Part shown: piece by piece, positions 15,699 through 22,734 of the stretch
Layout: each line of letters opens with the position of its first letter
Position numbering within the stretch: position 1 is the first letter of the stretch
DNA from: an uncultured Acetatifactor sp.
Lineage (GTDB): Bacteria > Bacillota > Clostridia > Lachnospirales > Lachnospiraceae
NCBI GenBank assembly: GCA_910589655.1
Contig: CAJUTJ010000134.1
Span: 1-22,734, forward strand
Length of the DNA: 22,734 nucleotides
Reading direction: 5' to 3'
The notes under the pieces: model-generated
What the model saw: only the letters and a program-made list of their open reading frames with translations
Told to the model about the DNA's origin: nothing
Database searches by the model: none
Made by a program: the position numbers and the translations under genes

Positions 15699-17297
15699 AT
15701 GAGTGAAACGGCAAAGAAAGCGATTGAAGCAGGCAGGGCGGTGCTTGGGATTGAGTTTGGATCCACCAGAATCAAGGCGGTATTGGTGGACGAAACTCAT
15801 GCCCCTATCGCCATGGGAACCCACGATTGGGAAAACCGATTGGAAAATAACATATGGACGTATAGTCTGGAAGATATCTGGGCAGGCCTTCAGGGCTGTT
15901 ACAGGAGCCTTGCGGGGGATGTGCGGGAAAAGTATGGCGTAAGGCTGGTAAAGCTTGGCGCACTGGGCTTCTCGGGTATGATGCATGGCTATATGCCTTT
16001 TGATAAAGCGGGGGAGCTTCTTGTACCCTTCCGCACATGGAGAAACACCATGACGGAGGAAGCCTGCAAAAAGCTGACATCCGTGTTTGAATTCAATATT
16101 CCTCAGAGATGGAGCATTGCCCACCTTTATCAGGCAATGTTAAGCGGTGAATCTCATGTGCGGGATATTGCTTTTCTTACCACTCTTGCCGGTTACATTC
16201 ATTGGAAACTCTCCGGTGAAAAGGTACTGGGGGTAGGAGAGGCTTCCGGAATGTTTCCCATCGACTCCGGCATCTGCAATTATGACGAGAAGATGCTGGG
16301 GCAGTTCGACTGGCTGGCAGAGTCCGGCGGTTTAGCTTGGAAACTGAATGATATTCTGCCCAAGGTGCTGAAAGCGGGAGAGGCGGCAGGCGTTTTGACT
16401 GAAGAGGGCGCTAAGCTGTTAGACCCCACGGAAACCTTACAGGCAGGCGTTCCCATGTGCCCTCCCGAGGGGGATGCGGGAACGGGCATGACGGCCACCA
16501 ATGCCGTCAGGGTGCGCACCGGAAATATTTCTGCGGGAACTTCCATTTTTTCCATGGTGGTAACGGAGAAGGCATTGTCAAAGGTTCATGAAGAGATCGA
16601 TATGGTGACGACGCCCGACGGCAGCCCTGTGGCAATGGTTCATTGCAATAACTGTACTTCCGATCTCAATGCATGGGTGGGGCTGTTTAAGCAGTTTGCC
16701 GATACCTTCGGAATGAAGACGGACATGAATGAGCTTTACGGCACCCTCTACAGGGAGGCGTTGAAGGCGGACACGGACTGCGGCGGAATGGTTTCTTACA
16801 ATTATTTTTCCGGAGAGCCGGTGACGGGACTGAACGAAGGACGGCCTATGTTTGTACGTACCCCGGATGCGAAATTTACTCTTGCAAACTTTATGCGGAG
16901 CAATCTTTACAGTGCAATGGCGGCCTTAAAAATCGGGAATGATATTTTGCTTAAGGAAGAACAGATAAAGGTGGATTCCCTGACGGGACACGGTGGATTG
17001 TTTAAGACACCTGTGGTAGGACAGCAGCTGATGGCGGCGGCTATGAACGCACCCGTCACGGTAATGGATACGGCAAGCGAGGGCGGCGCATGGGGTATGG
17101 CAGTGCTTGCCTGCTATATGCAGGAGAAAGAAGCCGGAGAGAGCCTGCCAGATTATTTGAGCAGCCGGATTTTTGCAGGCCAGAGCGGTACGACCATTGA
17201 GCCTAAGGCCGAAGATGTGGCTGGCTTTGACGCTTATATCGAGAAATATAAGAGTACCCTGAAAGCCGAGAAGGCAGCAGTGGAAGGGTTAAAATAA
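15699..17297 (+). CDS. FGGY-family carbohydrate kinase, probable L-ribulokinase (AraK-like)
   Basis: This 532-residue cytoplasmic sugar kinase has the FGGY/actin-like fold. The first phosphate-binding segment is GIEFGSTRIKAVLVD (residues 17-31), followed by a family-typical GFSGMMHGYMPF and WRNT. The catalytic base region is EGDAGTGMTATNA, with the aspartate near 264. Sequence character fits the clostridial ribulokinase (AraK type) better than E. coli AraB: it shares the DWEN and RWSIAHLYQA segments I recall from those proteins. It would phosphorylate L-ribulose to L-ribulose 5-phosphate with ATP. The next gene, AraD, uses exactly that product, which supports the assignment; no AraA isomerase lies in the window. 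Many pipelines would call it xylulokinase. GGAGG at 15685-15689 supports the start. Confidence 0.82.
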   Translation: MSETAKKAIEAGRAVLGIEFGSTRIKAVLVDETHAPIAMGTHDWENRLENNIWTYSLEDIWAGLQGCYRSLAGDVREKYGVRLVKLGALGFSGMMHGYMPFDKAGELLVPFRTWRNTMTEEACKKLTSVFEFNIPQRWSIAHLYQAMLSGESHVRDIAFLTTLAGYIHWKLSGEKVLGVGEASGMFPIDSGICNYDEKMLGQFDWLAESGGLAWKLNDILPKVLKAGEAAGVLTEEGAKLLDPTETLQAGVPMCPPEGDAGTGMTATNAVRVRTGNISAGTSIFSMVVTEKALSKVHEEIDMVTTPDGSPVAMVHCNNCTSDLNAWVGLFKQFADTFGMKTDMNELYGTLYREALKADTDCGGMVSYNYFSGEPVTGLNEGRPMFVRTPDAKFTLANFMRSNLYSAMAALKIGNDILLKEEQIKVDSLTGHGGLFKTPVVGQQLMAAAMNAPVTVMDTASEGGAWGMAVLACYMQEKEAGESLPDYLSSRIFAGQSGTTIEPKAEDVAGFDAYIEKYKSTLKAEKAAVEGLK

Positions 17298-17380
17298 AGT
17301 AAAACCGCAGCCGGGATAAAACCGGAACCGGAACAAAACCCAAAACAGATCCGAAACGGAACTGGAATAAAACTGGAATA
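17298..17380 (+). repeat. Degenerate purine-rich direct repeats between kinase and araD
   Basis: The 96-bp gap contains repeated variants of AAAACCGGAA and GGAATAAAACTGGAATA, five to six imperfect copies with no clear secondary structure. It ends in the Shine-Dalgarno AGGAGG at about 17381-17386. Confidence 0.5.
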
Positions 17381-17393
17381 GGAGGCCAGAATC

Positions 17394-18095
17394 ATGCTGG
17401 AGGAATTAAAGAATTTAGTCTATGAGGCAAATATGGATCTGCCCAAGTACGGACTTGTCACTTTCACATGGGGTAATGTCAGCGCAATCGATAGAGAGAG
17501 CGGTCTGTTCGTTATCAAACCCAGCGGTGTGGAATATGACAGGCTGAGACCGGAGGATATGGTAGTAGTGGATTTAAACGGAAAGAAGGTGGAGGGGCGT
17601 TATAATCCGTCTTCGGACACCGCAACTCATGTAGAGCTTTACAAAGCGTTTTCCGCAATCGGGGGCATCGTGCATACCCATTCGTCATATGCTGCCAGCT
17701 GGGCTCAGGCGGGAAGGAGCATACCTTGTTACGGAACCACTCATGCCGATTATATCTATGGCGAAGTGCCTTGTGTCAGGTGCCTTACCGCAGAGGAGAT
17801 AGAAGAGGCATACGAAGAGAATACGGGGCATCTGATTGTCAGTGAATTTAAACGTCTGGGAAAAGACCCTGTGGCAGTTCCCGCAGTGCTTTGTAAAAAT
17901 CACGGTCCCTTTGCATGGGGAAAAGATGCCAAGGAAGCCGTACATAATGCGGTGGTTCTGGAGGAGGTTGCCAAAATGGCTTACCGAGCGGAAACCATTA
18001 ATCCCCGGATCAGTCCGGCGCCTCAGGAACTTCAAGACAAACATTACTACAGAAAGCACGGTGCAAATGCTTATTACGGGCAGCAGGAAAAATAA
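17394..18095 (+). CDS. araD: L-ribulose-5-phosphate 4-epimerase
   Basis: This 233-residue class II aldolase/epimerase converts L-ribulose 5-phosphate to D-xylulose 5-phosphate in the cytoplasm. Zinc ligands expected from E. coli AraD are visible at matching positions: His94 and His96 in GIVHTHSSYA and His170 in KNHGPFAWG, with Asp75 in PSSDTATH. Phosphate-binding segments are GNVSAID (27-33) and KPSGVEYD (42-49). The length equals the family norm. It lies 96 bp after the kinase with a strong AGGAGG ribosome binding site and very probably shares its transcript. Its product feeds the transketolase encoded just downstream. Confidence 0.95.
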   Translation: MLEELKNLVYEANMDLPKYGLVTFTWGNVSAIDRESGLFVIKPSGVEYDRLRPEDMVVVDLNGKKVEGRYNPSSDTATHVELYKAFSAIGGIVHTHSSYAASWAQAGRSIPCYGTTHADYIYGEVPCVRCLTAEEIEEAYEENTGHLIVSEFKRLGKDPVAVPAVLCKNHGPFAWGKDAKEAVHNAVVLEEVAKMAYRAETINPRISPAPQELQDKHYYRKHGANAYYGQQEK

Positions 18096-18099
18096 AACG

Positions 18100-18177
18100 C
18101 ATCGTATAAGGAGCAGACGGCAGAAAACAGGCTGCTGCGCACTCGTTGCCGTCGGGAGATGCTGTCACGATGTTTTT
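18100..18177 (+). terminator. Possible terminator or structured element after araD
   Basis: Outer arms CATCGT (18100-18105) and ACGATG (18167-18172) enclose GACGGCA (18116-18122) paired with TGCCGTC (18147-18153). The outer stem runs directly into TTTTT. The structure is long and loosely paired, so termination is plausible but not certain. Confidence 0.45.
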
Positions 18178-18520
18178 GCGTGATCAAACCAAAGCGATTA
18201 GAATAATCACTTGGACAGCCTTGTGCGAAACCGCTGTTTTGCCGTTTCTGTGCATGCGTTACTGGTCACGGAGTGAATAGTAACGTGCTCGTGCACAATC
18301 GGCGTTTTTAGAGGAAAACACTGGACGCGGACCGGAAACTGTGCTAGTATAATTTTGGAAATGTTCAGAACCGACGGTGCTGAACGACTGCGAATTCGGA
18401 TGGGACTAATGCCTTGCAGAGGGCGAGAGATTTCGGCACAAGCATTTTGGAGCATTAGGTTCCTTATCCGCAGAAATAAAGGAAGTCTCAGGCGCTGTCC
18501 TGGACAGAATGGAGGAAACC
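18178..18520 (+). promoter_or_regulatory. Long leader or promoter region of the transketolase genes
   Basis: This gene-free stretch holds a perfect -10 TATAAT at 18348-18353. The best -35 candidate, TGGACG at 18322-18327, is 20 bp away, so the promoter is not fully convincing. Upstream, GTTACT and AGTAAC (about 18256-18284) enclose TCAC/GTGA, a nested hairpin that could be an operator. From the -10 to the start is about 165 bases of leader. I checked for T-box and common riboswitch cores and recognised none. The Shine-Dalgarno GGAGGA is at 18511-18516. Confidence 0.4.
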
Positions 18521-19363
18521 ATGAACAATTTAGAACTGCAAAAGCACGCAAATGAAGTGCGTAAAGGTATTGTAACCGCAGTTCACGGTGCAAAGGCAGG
18601 ACATCCCGGCGGTTCTCTTTCCGCGGCAGATGCATTTACCTTTTTGTACTTTGAGGAAATGAACATTGACCCCAAGGATCCCGATAAGAAGGACAGGGAT
18701 CGTTTTGTACTGTCAAAGGGTCATACTGCTCCCGGTCTGTACTCCACATTGGCAAACAGGGGATATTTTCCGGTGGAAGATTTGAAAACTTTGCGCCATT
18801 TGGGTTCTTATTTACAAGGACATCCCTGTATCCATATTCCCGGAGTGGATATGTCTTCCGGGTCACTGGGACAAGGAATATCCGCTGCCGTGGGTATGGC
18901 TTTGGGTGCGAAAATGAATCAGGAGAACTTCCGTGTCTATACATTGCTGGGAGACGGCGAATTGGAGGAAGGGCAGGTATGGGAGGCTTCCATGTTTGCG
19001 GGACATCGTAAGCTGGATAATCTGTGTGTCATCGTGGATAACAATAACCTGCAGATTGACGGCCCTATTGATCAGGTTTGTTCCCCCTATCCCATCGATA
19101 AGAAATTTGAAGCATTTAACTTCCATGTAATCAATGTGGATGCCCATGATTTTGATGCACTTCGGGCAGCATTTAAAGAGGCAAGAGAGACGAAGGGTAT
19201 GCCCACATGCATTGTACTTCACAGTCTGAAAGGCAAGGGCGTTTCTTACATGGAAAATAATATTGATTGGCATGGCAAGGCTCCCAATGATGAGGAGTAT
19301 GCCGCAGCCATGGCTGATTTGGAGAAGATCGGCGCAGAATTAGAGAAAGCAGGTGAAGCATAA
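18521..19363 (+). CDS. Transketolase, N-terminal (thiamine-diphosphate pyrophosphate-binding) subunit
   Basis: This 280-residue cytoplasmic protein is the first half of a split transketolase. It has AGHPGGSLSAAD (His28), SKGHTAPGLYS, and the thiamine diphosphate motif GDG at 144-146 ending in DNNN at 173-176. With the second subunit it moves two-carbon units between pentose and other sugar phosphates, using D-xylulose 5-phosphate as donor. ATG 18521 is chosen because the in-frame ATG at 18509 overlaps the Shine-Dalgarno GGAGGA. The stop and the next start overlap (TAATG), so the two subunits are translationally coupled. Confidence 0.94.
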   Translation: MNNLELQKHANEVRKGIVTAVHGAKAGHPGGSLSAADAFTFLYFEEMNIDPKDPDKKDRDRFVLSKGHTAPGLYSTLANRGYFPVEDLKTLRHLGSYLQGHPCIHIPGVDMSSGSLGQGISAAVGMALGAKMNQENFRVYTLLGDGELEEGQVWEASMFAGHRKLDNLCVIVDNNNLQIDGPIDQVCSPYPIDKKFEAFNFHVINVDAHDFDALRAAFKEARETKGMPTCIVLHSLKGKGVSYMENNIDWHGKAPNDEEYAAAMADLEKIGAELEKAGEA

Positions 19364-20325
19364 TGGCAGAGAAAAATGCGCAGAATGCAGGTACAGTAAA
19401 AAAGGTTGCAACTCGTGAAAGCTATGGCAATGCTCTGAAAGAGCTGGCAGAGGAATTCCCTGATCTGGTAGTTTTGGATGCTGACCTTGCGGCAGCCACT
19501 AAGACCAGCATTTTCCGGAAGGCATATCCCGACCGTCATATAGACTGCGGTATTGCCGAGGCGAATATGATGGGGATAGCGGCAGGATTGTCTCTCACCG
19601 GAAAGATCCCGTTTGTCAGTTCCTTTGCCATGTTTGCTGCCGGGCGTGCCTTTGAACAGGTTCGCAATTCCATCGGATACCCCCACCTGAATGTAAAAAT
19701 CGGAGCAACCCATGCGGGTATTACGGTAGGAGAGGACGGAGCAACCCACCAATGCAATGAGGATATTGCTCTTATGAGAACCATTCCCGGTATGGTAGTG
19801 ATGTGTCCGGCCGATGATGTGGAGGCAAAAGCAGCTGTCCGTGCGGCTTTGGAGTATCAAGGACCTGTATACATACGATTCGGGCGTGCGGCAGTTCCCG
19901 TGATTAATGATAAGCCGGACTATAAGTTTGAGATCGGTAAGGGTTCCGTAGTCCGCGAAGGAACGGATGTTACCATTGTGGCTACAGGTATCTGTGTGGA
20001 CTCAGCGCTTGGCGCGGCGGAAAAGCTGGCGGCAGACGGTGTAAATGCCGAGGTGATCAGCATTTGTACGATTAAGCCCTTGGATGAGGAAATTATTATA
20101 AACAGTGCGAAGAAAACGGGCAAGGTGGTTACGGTGGAGGAGCATTCCGTGATCGGCGGTTTGGGCAGCGCTGTTTGTGACTGCCTCAGCGCAAATCTGC
20201 CTACAAAGGTGAAAAAGCTGGGTATGCAGGATGTGTTCGGCGAGTCCGGTTCTGCGGCGGCATTGGTTCAGAAATATGGTCTGGATGCGGAAGGCGTGTA
20301 CAAATCCGTGAAGGAATTTCTGTAA
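19363..20325 (+). CDS. Transketolase, C-terminal (pyrimidine-binding) subunit
   Basis: This 320-residue protein supplies the pyrimidine-binding and C-terminal domains of the split transketolase. It has ATRESYGNALKELA, VVLDADLAAATKT, the IAEANMMG segment with the activating glutamate (Glu66), and GEDGATHQ at 123-130 near the active site. The C-terminal domain starts around residue 185 with VTIVATG and contains EEHSVIGGLGSAV. Start ATG 19363 overlaps the preceding stop by one base. Together with the kinase and AraD genes it supports pentose use; a strong terminator follows 47 bases later. Confidence 0.94.
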   Translation: MAEKNAQNAGTVKKVATRESYGNALKELAEEFPDLVVLDADLAAATKTSIFRKAYPDRHIDCGIAEANMMGIAAGLSLTGKIPFVSSFAMFAAGRAFEQVRNSIGYPHLNVKIGATHAGITVGEDGATHQCNEDIALMRTIPGMVVMCPADDVEAKAAVRAALEYQGPVYIRFGRAAVPVINDKPDYKFEIGKGSVVREGTDVTIVATGICVDSALGAAEKLAADGVNAEVISICTIKPLDEEIIINSAKKTGKVVTVEEHSVIGGLGSAVCDCLSANLPTKVKKLGMQDVFGESGSAAALVQKYGLDAEGVYKSVKEFL

Positions 20326-20371
20326 ACATCGGATGAGCTTGGGAAAATGTAAATGAGTTCCGATATGGTTG

Positions 20372-20404
20372 AAAGCGGCATAGGGAAACCTACGCCGCTT
20401 TTAC
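20372..20404 (+). terminator. Intrinsic terminator of the transketolase genes
   Basis: Stem AAAGCGGC (20372-20379) pairs with GCCGCTTT (20394-20401). An inner TAGG/CCTA stem closes on GAAA, and TTTT follows. This is one of the clearest terminators in the window. Confidence 0.85.
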
Positions 20405-20521
20405 TGTGGAGCAGTCTTTTCATAAACCATCTGCTATGCAGGTGTGGTCACGGTTCCGTAAAGTTATCGTTTCGCAAATATCGGTGCCAGTCATTTGACA
20501 GCAAGCATACAAAGAGTTGTT

Positions 20522-22225
20522 TTACTGCTGAGATTCCAACTCCAAGAGAAAGTTTTCCTTCAGAATAGAGAAGGCATGTTCCATCCACTCTTCAGAGGGA
20601 AGGGCGCTGTCTGCGGCGCCGTTGTGTTCGGATGAGCCTTTTGCAGACGGAGTGTTCTGCTCCAGTGAAAACCGGATATGGAAACCGAATCCGGAGAGTA
20701 TTTGTTGAATGTCGGAGAGAGACAGTTCTATGGTAAGCATACTTGCCCCATATTCATTTTCATCTACGGCAAGGATGGAAACGGAGGCTATCAGTTCGGA
20801 AGATTCGCTTTCCGGAGTCTGGGTCAGGTATGCTCTGTCTTCCGACTCCTCCCAGTAAAGCGACAAGGTATCGCCAAGCTTTGCCGTTTCCGCATCTGGA
20901 ACGACACCGCCGGGAAAAGTGAACAGATAGGAGCCGTTCCCCGTATTCTCAAGAGAGAGTCCTTGCCACAGAACCAGAATGCTTTCGGCGGAAACGGAAA
21001 ACCGAGCCGGCCATGTTTCCAATATTGACACGTCCTCATCTGCAGAAAAGGTAATTGCGGCCAAATCTCCCGGTAAAAGCTCATGGGGATTTCTCTCGTC
21101 CCCGGGTTCAAAGTAGGTATCGATGTTCTCGGCTTCCGGAATTTCCATTTCACCTATCCCGGGACAGACCAGAAGTCTGCGAGATGTGCCTTCCCAAACG
21201 ATATCCGTAATAATGCCGTAAAATGTGATGTAAGCACCGCCGGTCTCTTCTTCGGCCGGTTCGGGATTGGCCAGCAGAATGACCGCCGCCGCGATGCAGA
21301 CCACTGTGGTGAAAAGAAAGGCCAAGGCTGCCGGTTTTTTATATTGCAGGATATTCCTTATGCGGCTGCCGGTTTCCCCTTCTCCAAAAGCCAGAGGAAT
21401 TCCGTTTACGATACGTTTTCCTGTGGATAAACATAACAGGGAAGCGGAGTATTCTTTTTTTACACCATTTCCGATTTTTCGAATGACTGCTTCGTCACAG
21501 GACATTTCCATATCTTTCCCGCAGAGGAAAAAAGCGGCCCAGACAAGAGGATTGAACCAATGCAGGCAGAGAGTCGCATATGCTGCGGTTTTCAGGAGAT
21601 GATCCTTTCTTTTCAGATGAATCTGCTCATGCAGGAGGATGTATTCCGTTTCCTTTTCGCTGAGACCGGATGGAAGATAGATTCGGGGGTGTATGATTCC
21701 GATTACAAAGGGAGTGGCAATTTTTTCCGAAATATAAATATTGTCCCTTACTTGTGCGGCGGATTTCAATTTTTCTTTCAACCGCATCATTGTTCCTATG
21801 CTATAGAGAGCCATAATCAGAATTCCTGCCTGCCATATTCCGGCGGCGGTTTTGAGTATAAGTGCTGTTTTGCTGAAATCCGGGGTTCCGGCGGACGCAT
21901 CGGCATTTTGACGGTCGTATCCTTTACTGCTTTCTGATTCCGGTGTCGTGACCGGCATAGGAAAACGATTGTTTTCTAAAATATTTTCGGAAATATATGC
22001 GATTCTTCCATATTCCGTAAAAGGAGCCGGTAGTGCATTAAAAAGTGAAAAATCCGCTGAAAATGATATGGGGCACAAAAGCCGGAACAGCACCACCGCC
22101 CATAGACAATAAGAAAAAATACTCGGCGCTTTCCGCAGAAAGAAGCGTATTGCCCAAACAATCAAAATGACAAAGCTTCCCGTCAGGCTCATATTCAATA
22201 TTCGGATAAATAGTTGTTCAGCCAT
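20522..22225 (-). CDS. BlaR1/MecR1-like M56 family sensor metallopeptidase
   Basis: This 567-residue membrane protein has several N-terminal helices and a cytoplasmic-side zinc peptidase with HEQIH at 199-203, plus the downstream CDEAV (243-247) usual in M56 peptidases. A further helix (LAFLFTTVVCIAAAVILLA) leads to an exported C-terminal half of about 240 residues. That half is acidic and beta-rich and shows none of the penicillin-binding motifs of true BlaR1 (SxxK, KTG), so the signal is probably not a beta-lactam. In the family, signal binding activates the peptidase, which inactivates the BlaI partner. Start ATG 22225 has AGGAGGAG just upstream; the in-frame TTG at 22249 is rejected. It overlaps the BlaI gene by 8 bases, so the two are cotranslated. 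Confidence 0.88.
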   Translation of the reverse strand: MAEQLFIRILNMSLTGSFVILIVWAIRFFLRKAPSIFSYCLWAVVLFRLLCPISFSADFSLFNALPAPFTEYGRIAYISENILENNRFPMPVTTPESESSKGYDRQNADASAGTPDFSKTALILKTAAGIWQAGILIMALYSIGTMMRLKEKLKSAAQVRDNIYISEKIATPFVIGIIHPRIYLPSGLSEKETEYILLHEQIHLKRKDHLLKTAAYATLCLHWFNPLVWAAFFLCGKDMEMSCDEAVIRKIGNGVKKEYSASLLCLSTGKRIVNGIPLAFGEGETGSRIRNILQYKKPAALAFLFTTVVCIAAAVILLANPEPAEEETGGAYITFYGIITDIVWEGTSRRLLVCPGIGEMEIPEAENIDTYFEPGDERNPHELLPGDLAAITFSADEDVSILETWPARFSVSAESILVLWQGLSLENTGNGSYLFTFPGGVVPDAETAKLGDTLSLYWEESEDRAYLTQTPESESSELIASVSILAVDENEYGASMLTIELSLSDIQQILSGFGFHIRFSLEQNTPSAKGSSEHNGAADSALPSEEWMEHAFSILKENFLLELESQQ

Positions 22226-22589
22226 GGCTCTCCTCCTCATAAGAATCAATTAATTTTTTCAGTGCCAGAATTTCTTTGTCACTCAGCTTCTTTCTTCTGG
22301 AAAAGGCGGCCAGAAAACGGGGCAGGGAACCTTCAAAGGTTTCATTGATAAACTGCTCTCCCTGAGCGGCCAGAAATTCTTCCCGAGTCATGAGTGCGGC
22401 CACCGTACCGTTTTTATTAATAAACAGATTTCTGTCGCATAGCCTTTTTAGCATGGTATAGGTAGTAGTCCGCTTCCATGCAAAGGCTTTTTCGCATAAT
22501 TTTGTTAAGTCTCCGGAACCGATGGGAGCGCTTTCCCATATGAGATCTGCAAATTTTTGTTCCATTTCCCCCAGCTTATATTGTTCCAT
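22218..22589 (-). CDS. BlaI/MecI/CopY family transcriptional repressor
   Basis: This 123-residue protein has an N-terminal winged helix: LGEMEQKFADLIWE, GSGDLTKLCEK, and the recognition region WKRTTTYTMLKRLCDRNLF. A C-terminal dimerisation segment follows (FLAAFSRRKKLSDKEILAL). It should repress its own operon until the M56 sensor encoded immediately downstream, with an 8-bp overlap, triggers its inactivation. AGGAGG lies 7 to 8 bases before ATG 22589 on the minus strand. The target genes beyond this operon are not visible; none in the window carries an obvious copy of the putative operator. Confidence 0.92.
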   Translation of the reverse strand: MEQYKLGEMEQKFADLIWESAPIGSGDLTKLCEKAFAWKRTTTYTMLKRLCDRNLFINKNGTVAALMTREEFLAAQGEQFINETFEGSLPRFLAAFSRRKKLSDKEILALKKLIDSYEEESHG

Positions 22590-22615
22590 AAATATACCTC
22601 CTAGTATAATAATGA

Positions 22616-22634
22616 TATAGCCACAAGAGCTATA
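22616..22634 (-). promoter_or_regulatory. Candidate BlaI-type operator upstream of the repressor operon
   Basis: A perfect inverted repeat, TATAGC (22616-22621) and GCTATA (22629-22634) with 7 bases between, lies 27 bases upstream of the repressor start, where the promoter is expected. It differs from the TACAnnTGTA core of classical BlaI sites, so binding is an inference. Confidence 0.45.
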
Positions 22635-22662
22635 AAGTTAATAAGTTACAAGGTCATATCTG

Positions 22663-22707
22663 ATGAATAACTGAAGGAGGGTTCCCCTTCCATCAGAAGT
22701 TATTGAT
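22663..22707. other. Hairpin near the right edge of the window
   Basis: ATGAATAACT (22663-22672) pairs with AGTTATTGAT (22698-22707) with one mismatch, enclosing GAAGG/CCTTC (22673-22677/22686-22690). ATAATTTTT follows on the plus strand. It could be a terminator-like or regulatory structure; the gene it serves is outside the window. Confidence 0.4.
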
Positions 22708-22734
22708 ATAATTTTTACCATGTCTGAGGTTTCC

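Noticed and set aside
18096..18520. T-box or sugar riboswitch leader
   Set aside because: No T-box sequence (GGTGGNACCGCG-like) or other riboswitch core could be found, and transketolase is not a usual T-box target.
20353..20568. A 71-residue plus-strand frame after transketolase
   Set aside because: It runs through the transketolase terminator and into the antisense of the M56 gene, without a convincing start.

Overview
The window looks like a chromosomal segment of a Clostridia species, probably Lachnospiraceae. The basis is a large clostridial-type serine recombinase, an Rpn-like nuclease of a form I associate with gut Clostridia, a remnant that reads like the C-terminus of the sporulation protein SpmB, split transketolase subunits, and strong AGGAGG-type ribosome binding sites. 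It divides into an accessory left third (1 to about 6,190) and a more ordinary right part. No rRNA, tRNA or CRISPR array was recognised.

Left third. A dense run of perfect or near-perfect hairpins (12-354) leads directly into a large serine recombinase (368-1918). Next is an Rpn-like PD-(D/E)XK gene (2018-2875) with its own promoter. A strong internal ribosome binding site and ATG (2687) would make its C-terminal 62 residues as a separate protein. Two further free-standing copies of that small protein follow (2885-3070 and 3092-3268), then a terminator. After debris (a C-terminal spmB fragment, an IS1634/IS4-type transposase fragment and about 550 bp without a supportable gene) comes a two-gene unit, Nmad2-Nmad3, of putative nucleic-acid base-modification proteins (4385-5805). 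The island ends in four 66-bp tandem repeats, each holding two hairpins (5891-6154).

Middle. A MoxR ATPase, a DUF58 protein and a membrane transglutaminase form an envelope-associated operon (6189-10768). It is followed by a membrane-anchored Mrr-like endonuclease-fold protein, an unusually large solute-binding lipoprotein, and a convergent DUF885 metallopeptidase.

Right part. An FGGY kinase (probable L-ribulokinase, AraK-like) and AraD feed L-ribulose into the pentose phosphate pathway as D-xylulose 5-phosphate. The next transcription unit encodes the two halves of transketolase, which would use that product. A strong terminator closes this block. On the opposite strand lies a BlaI/BlaR1-type repressor and M56 sensor pair whose sensor half does not look like a penicillin-binding domain.

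The most interesting parts are the Rpn-like gene with its nested reading frame and two satellite copies, the Nmad2-Nmad3 pair, and the two unrelated hairpin arrays at either edge of the accessory island. All functional statements come from reading the sequence and from family knowledge; no database search was run.
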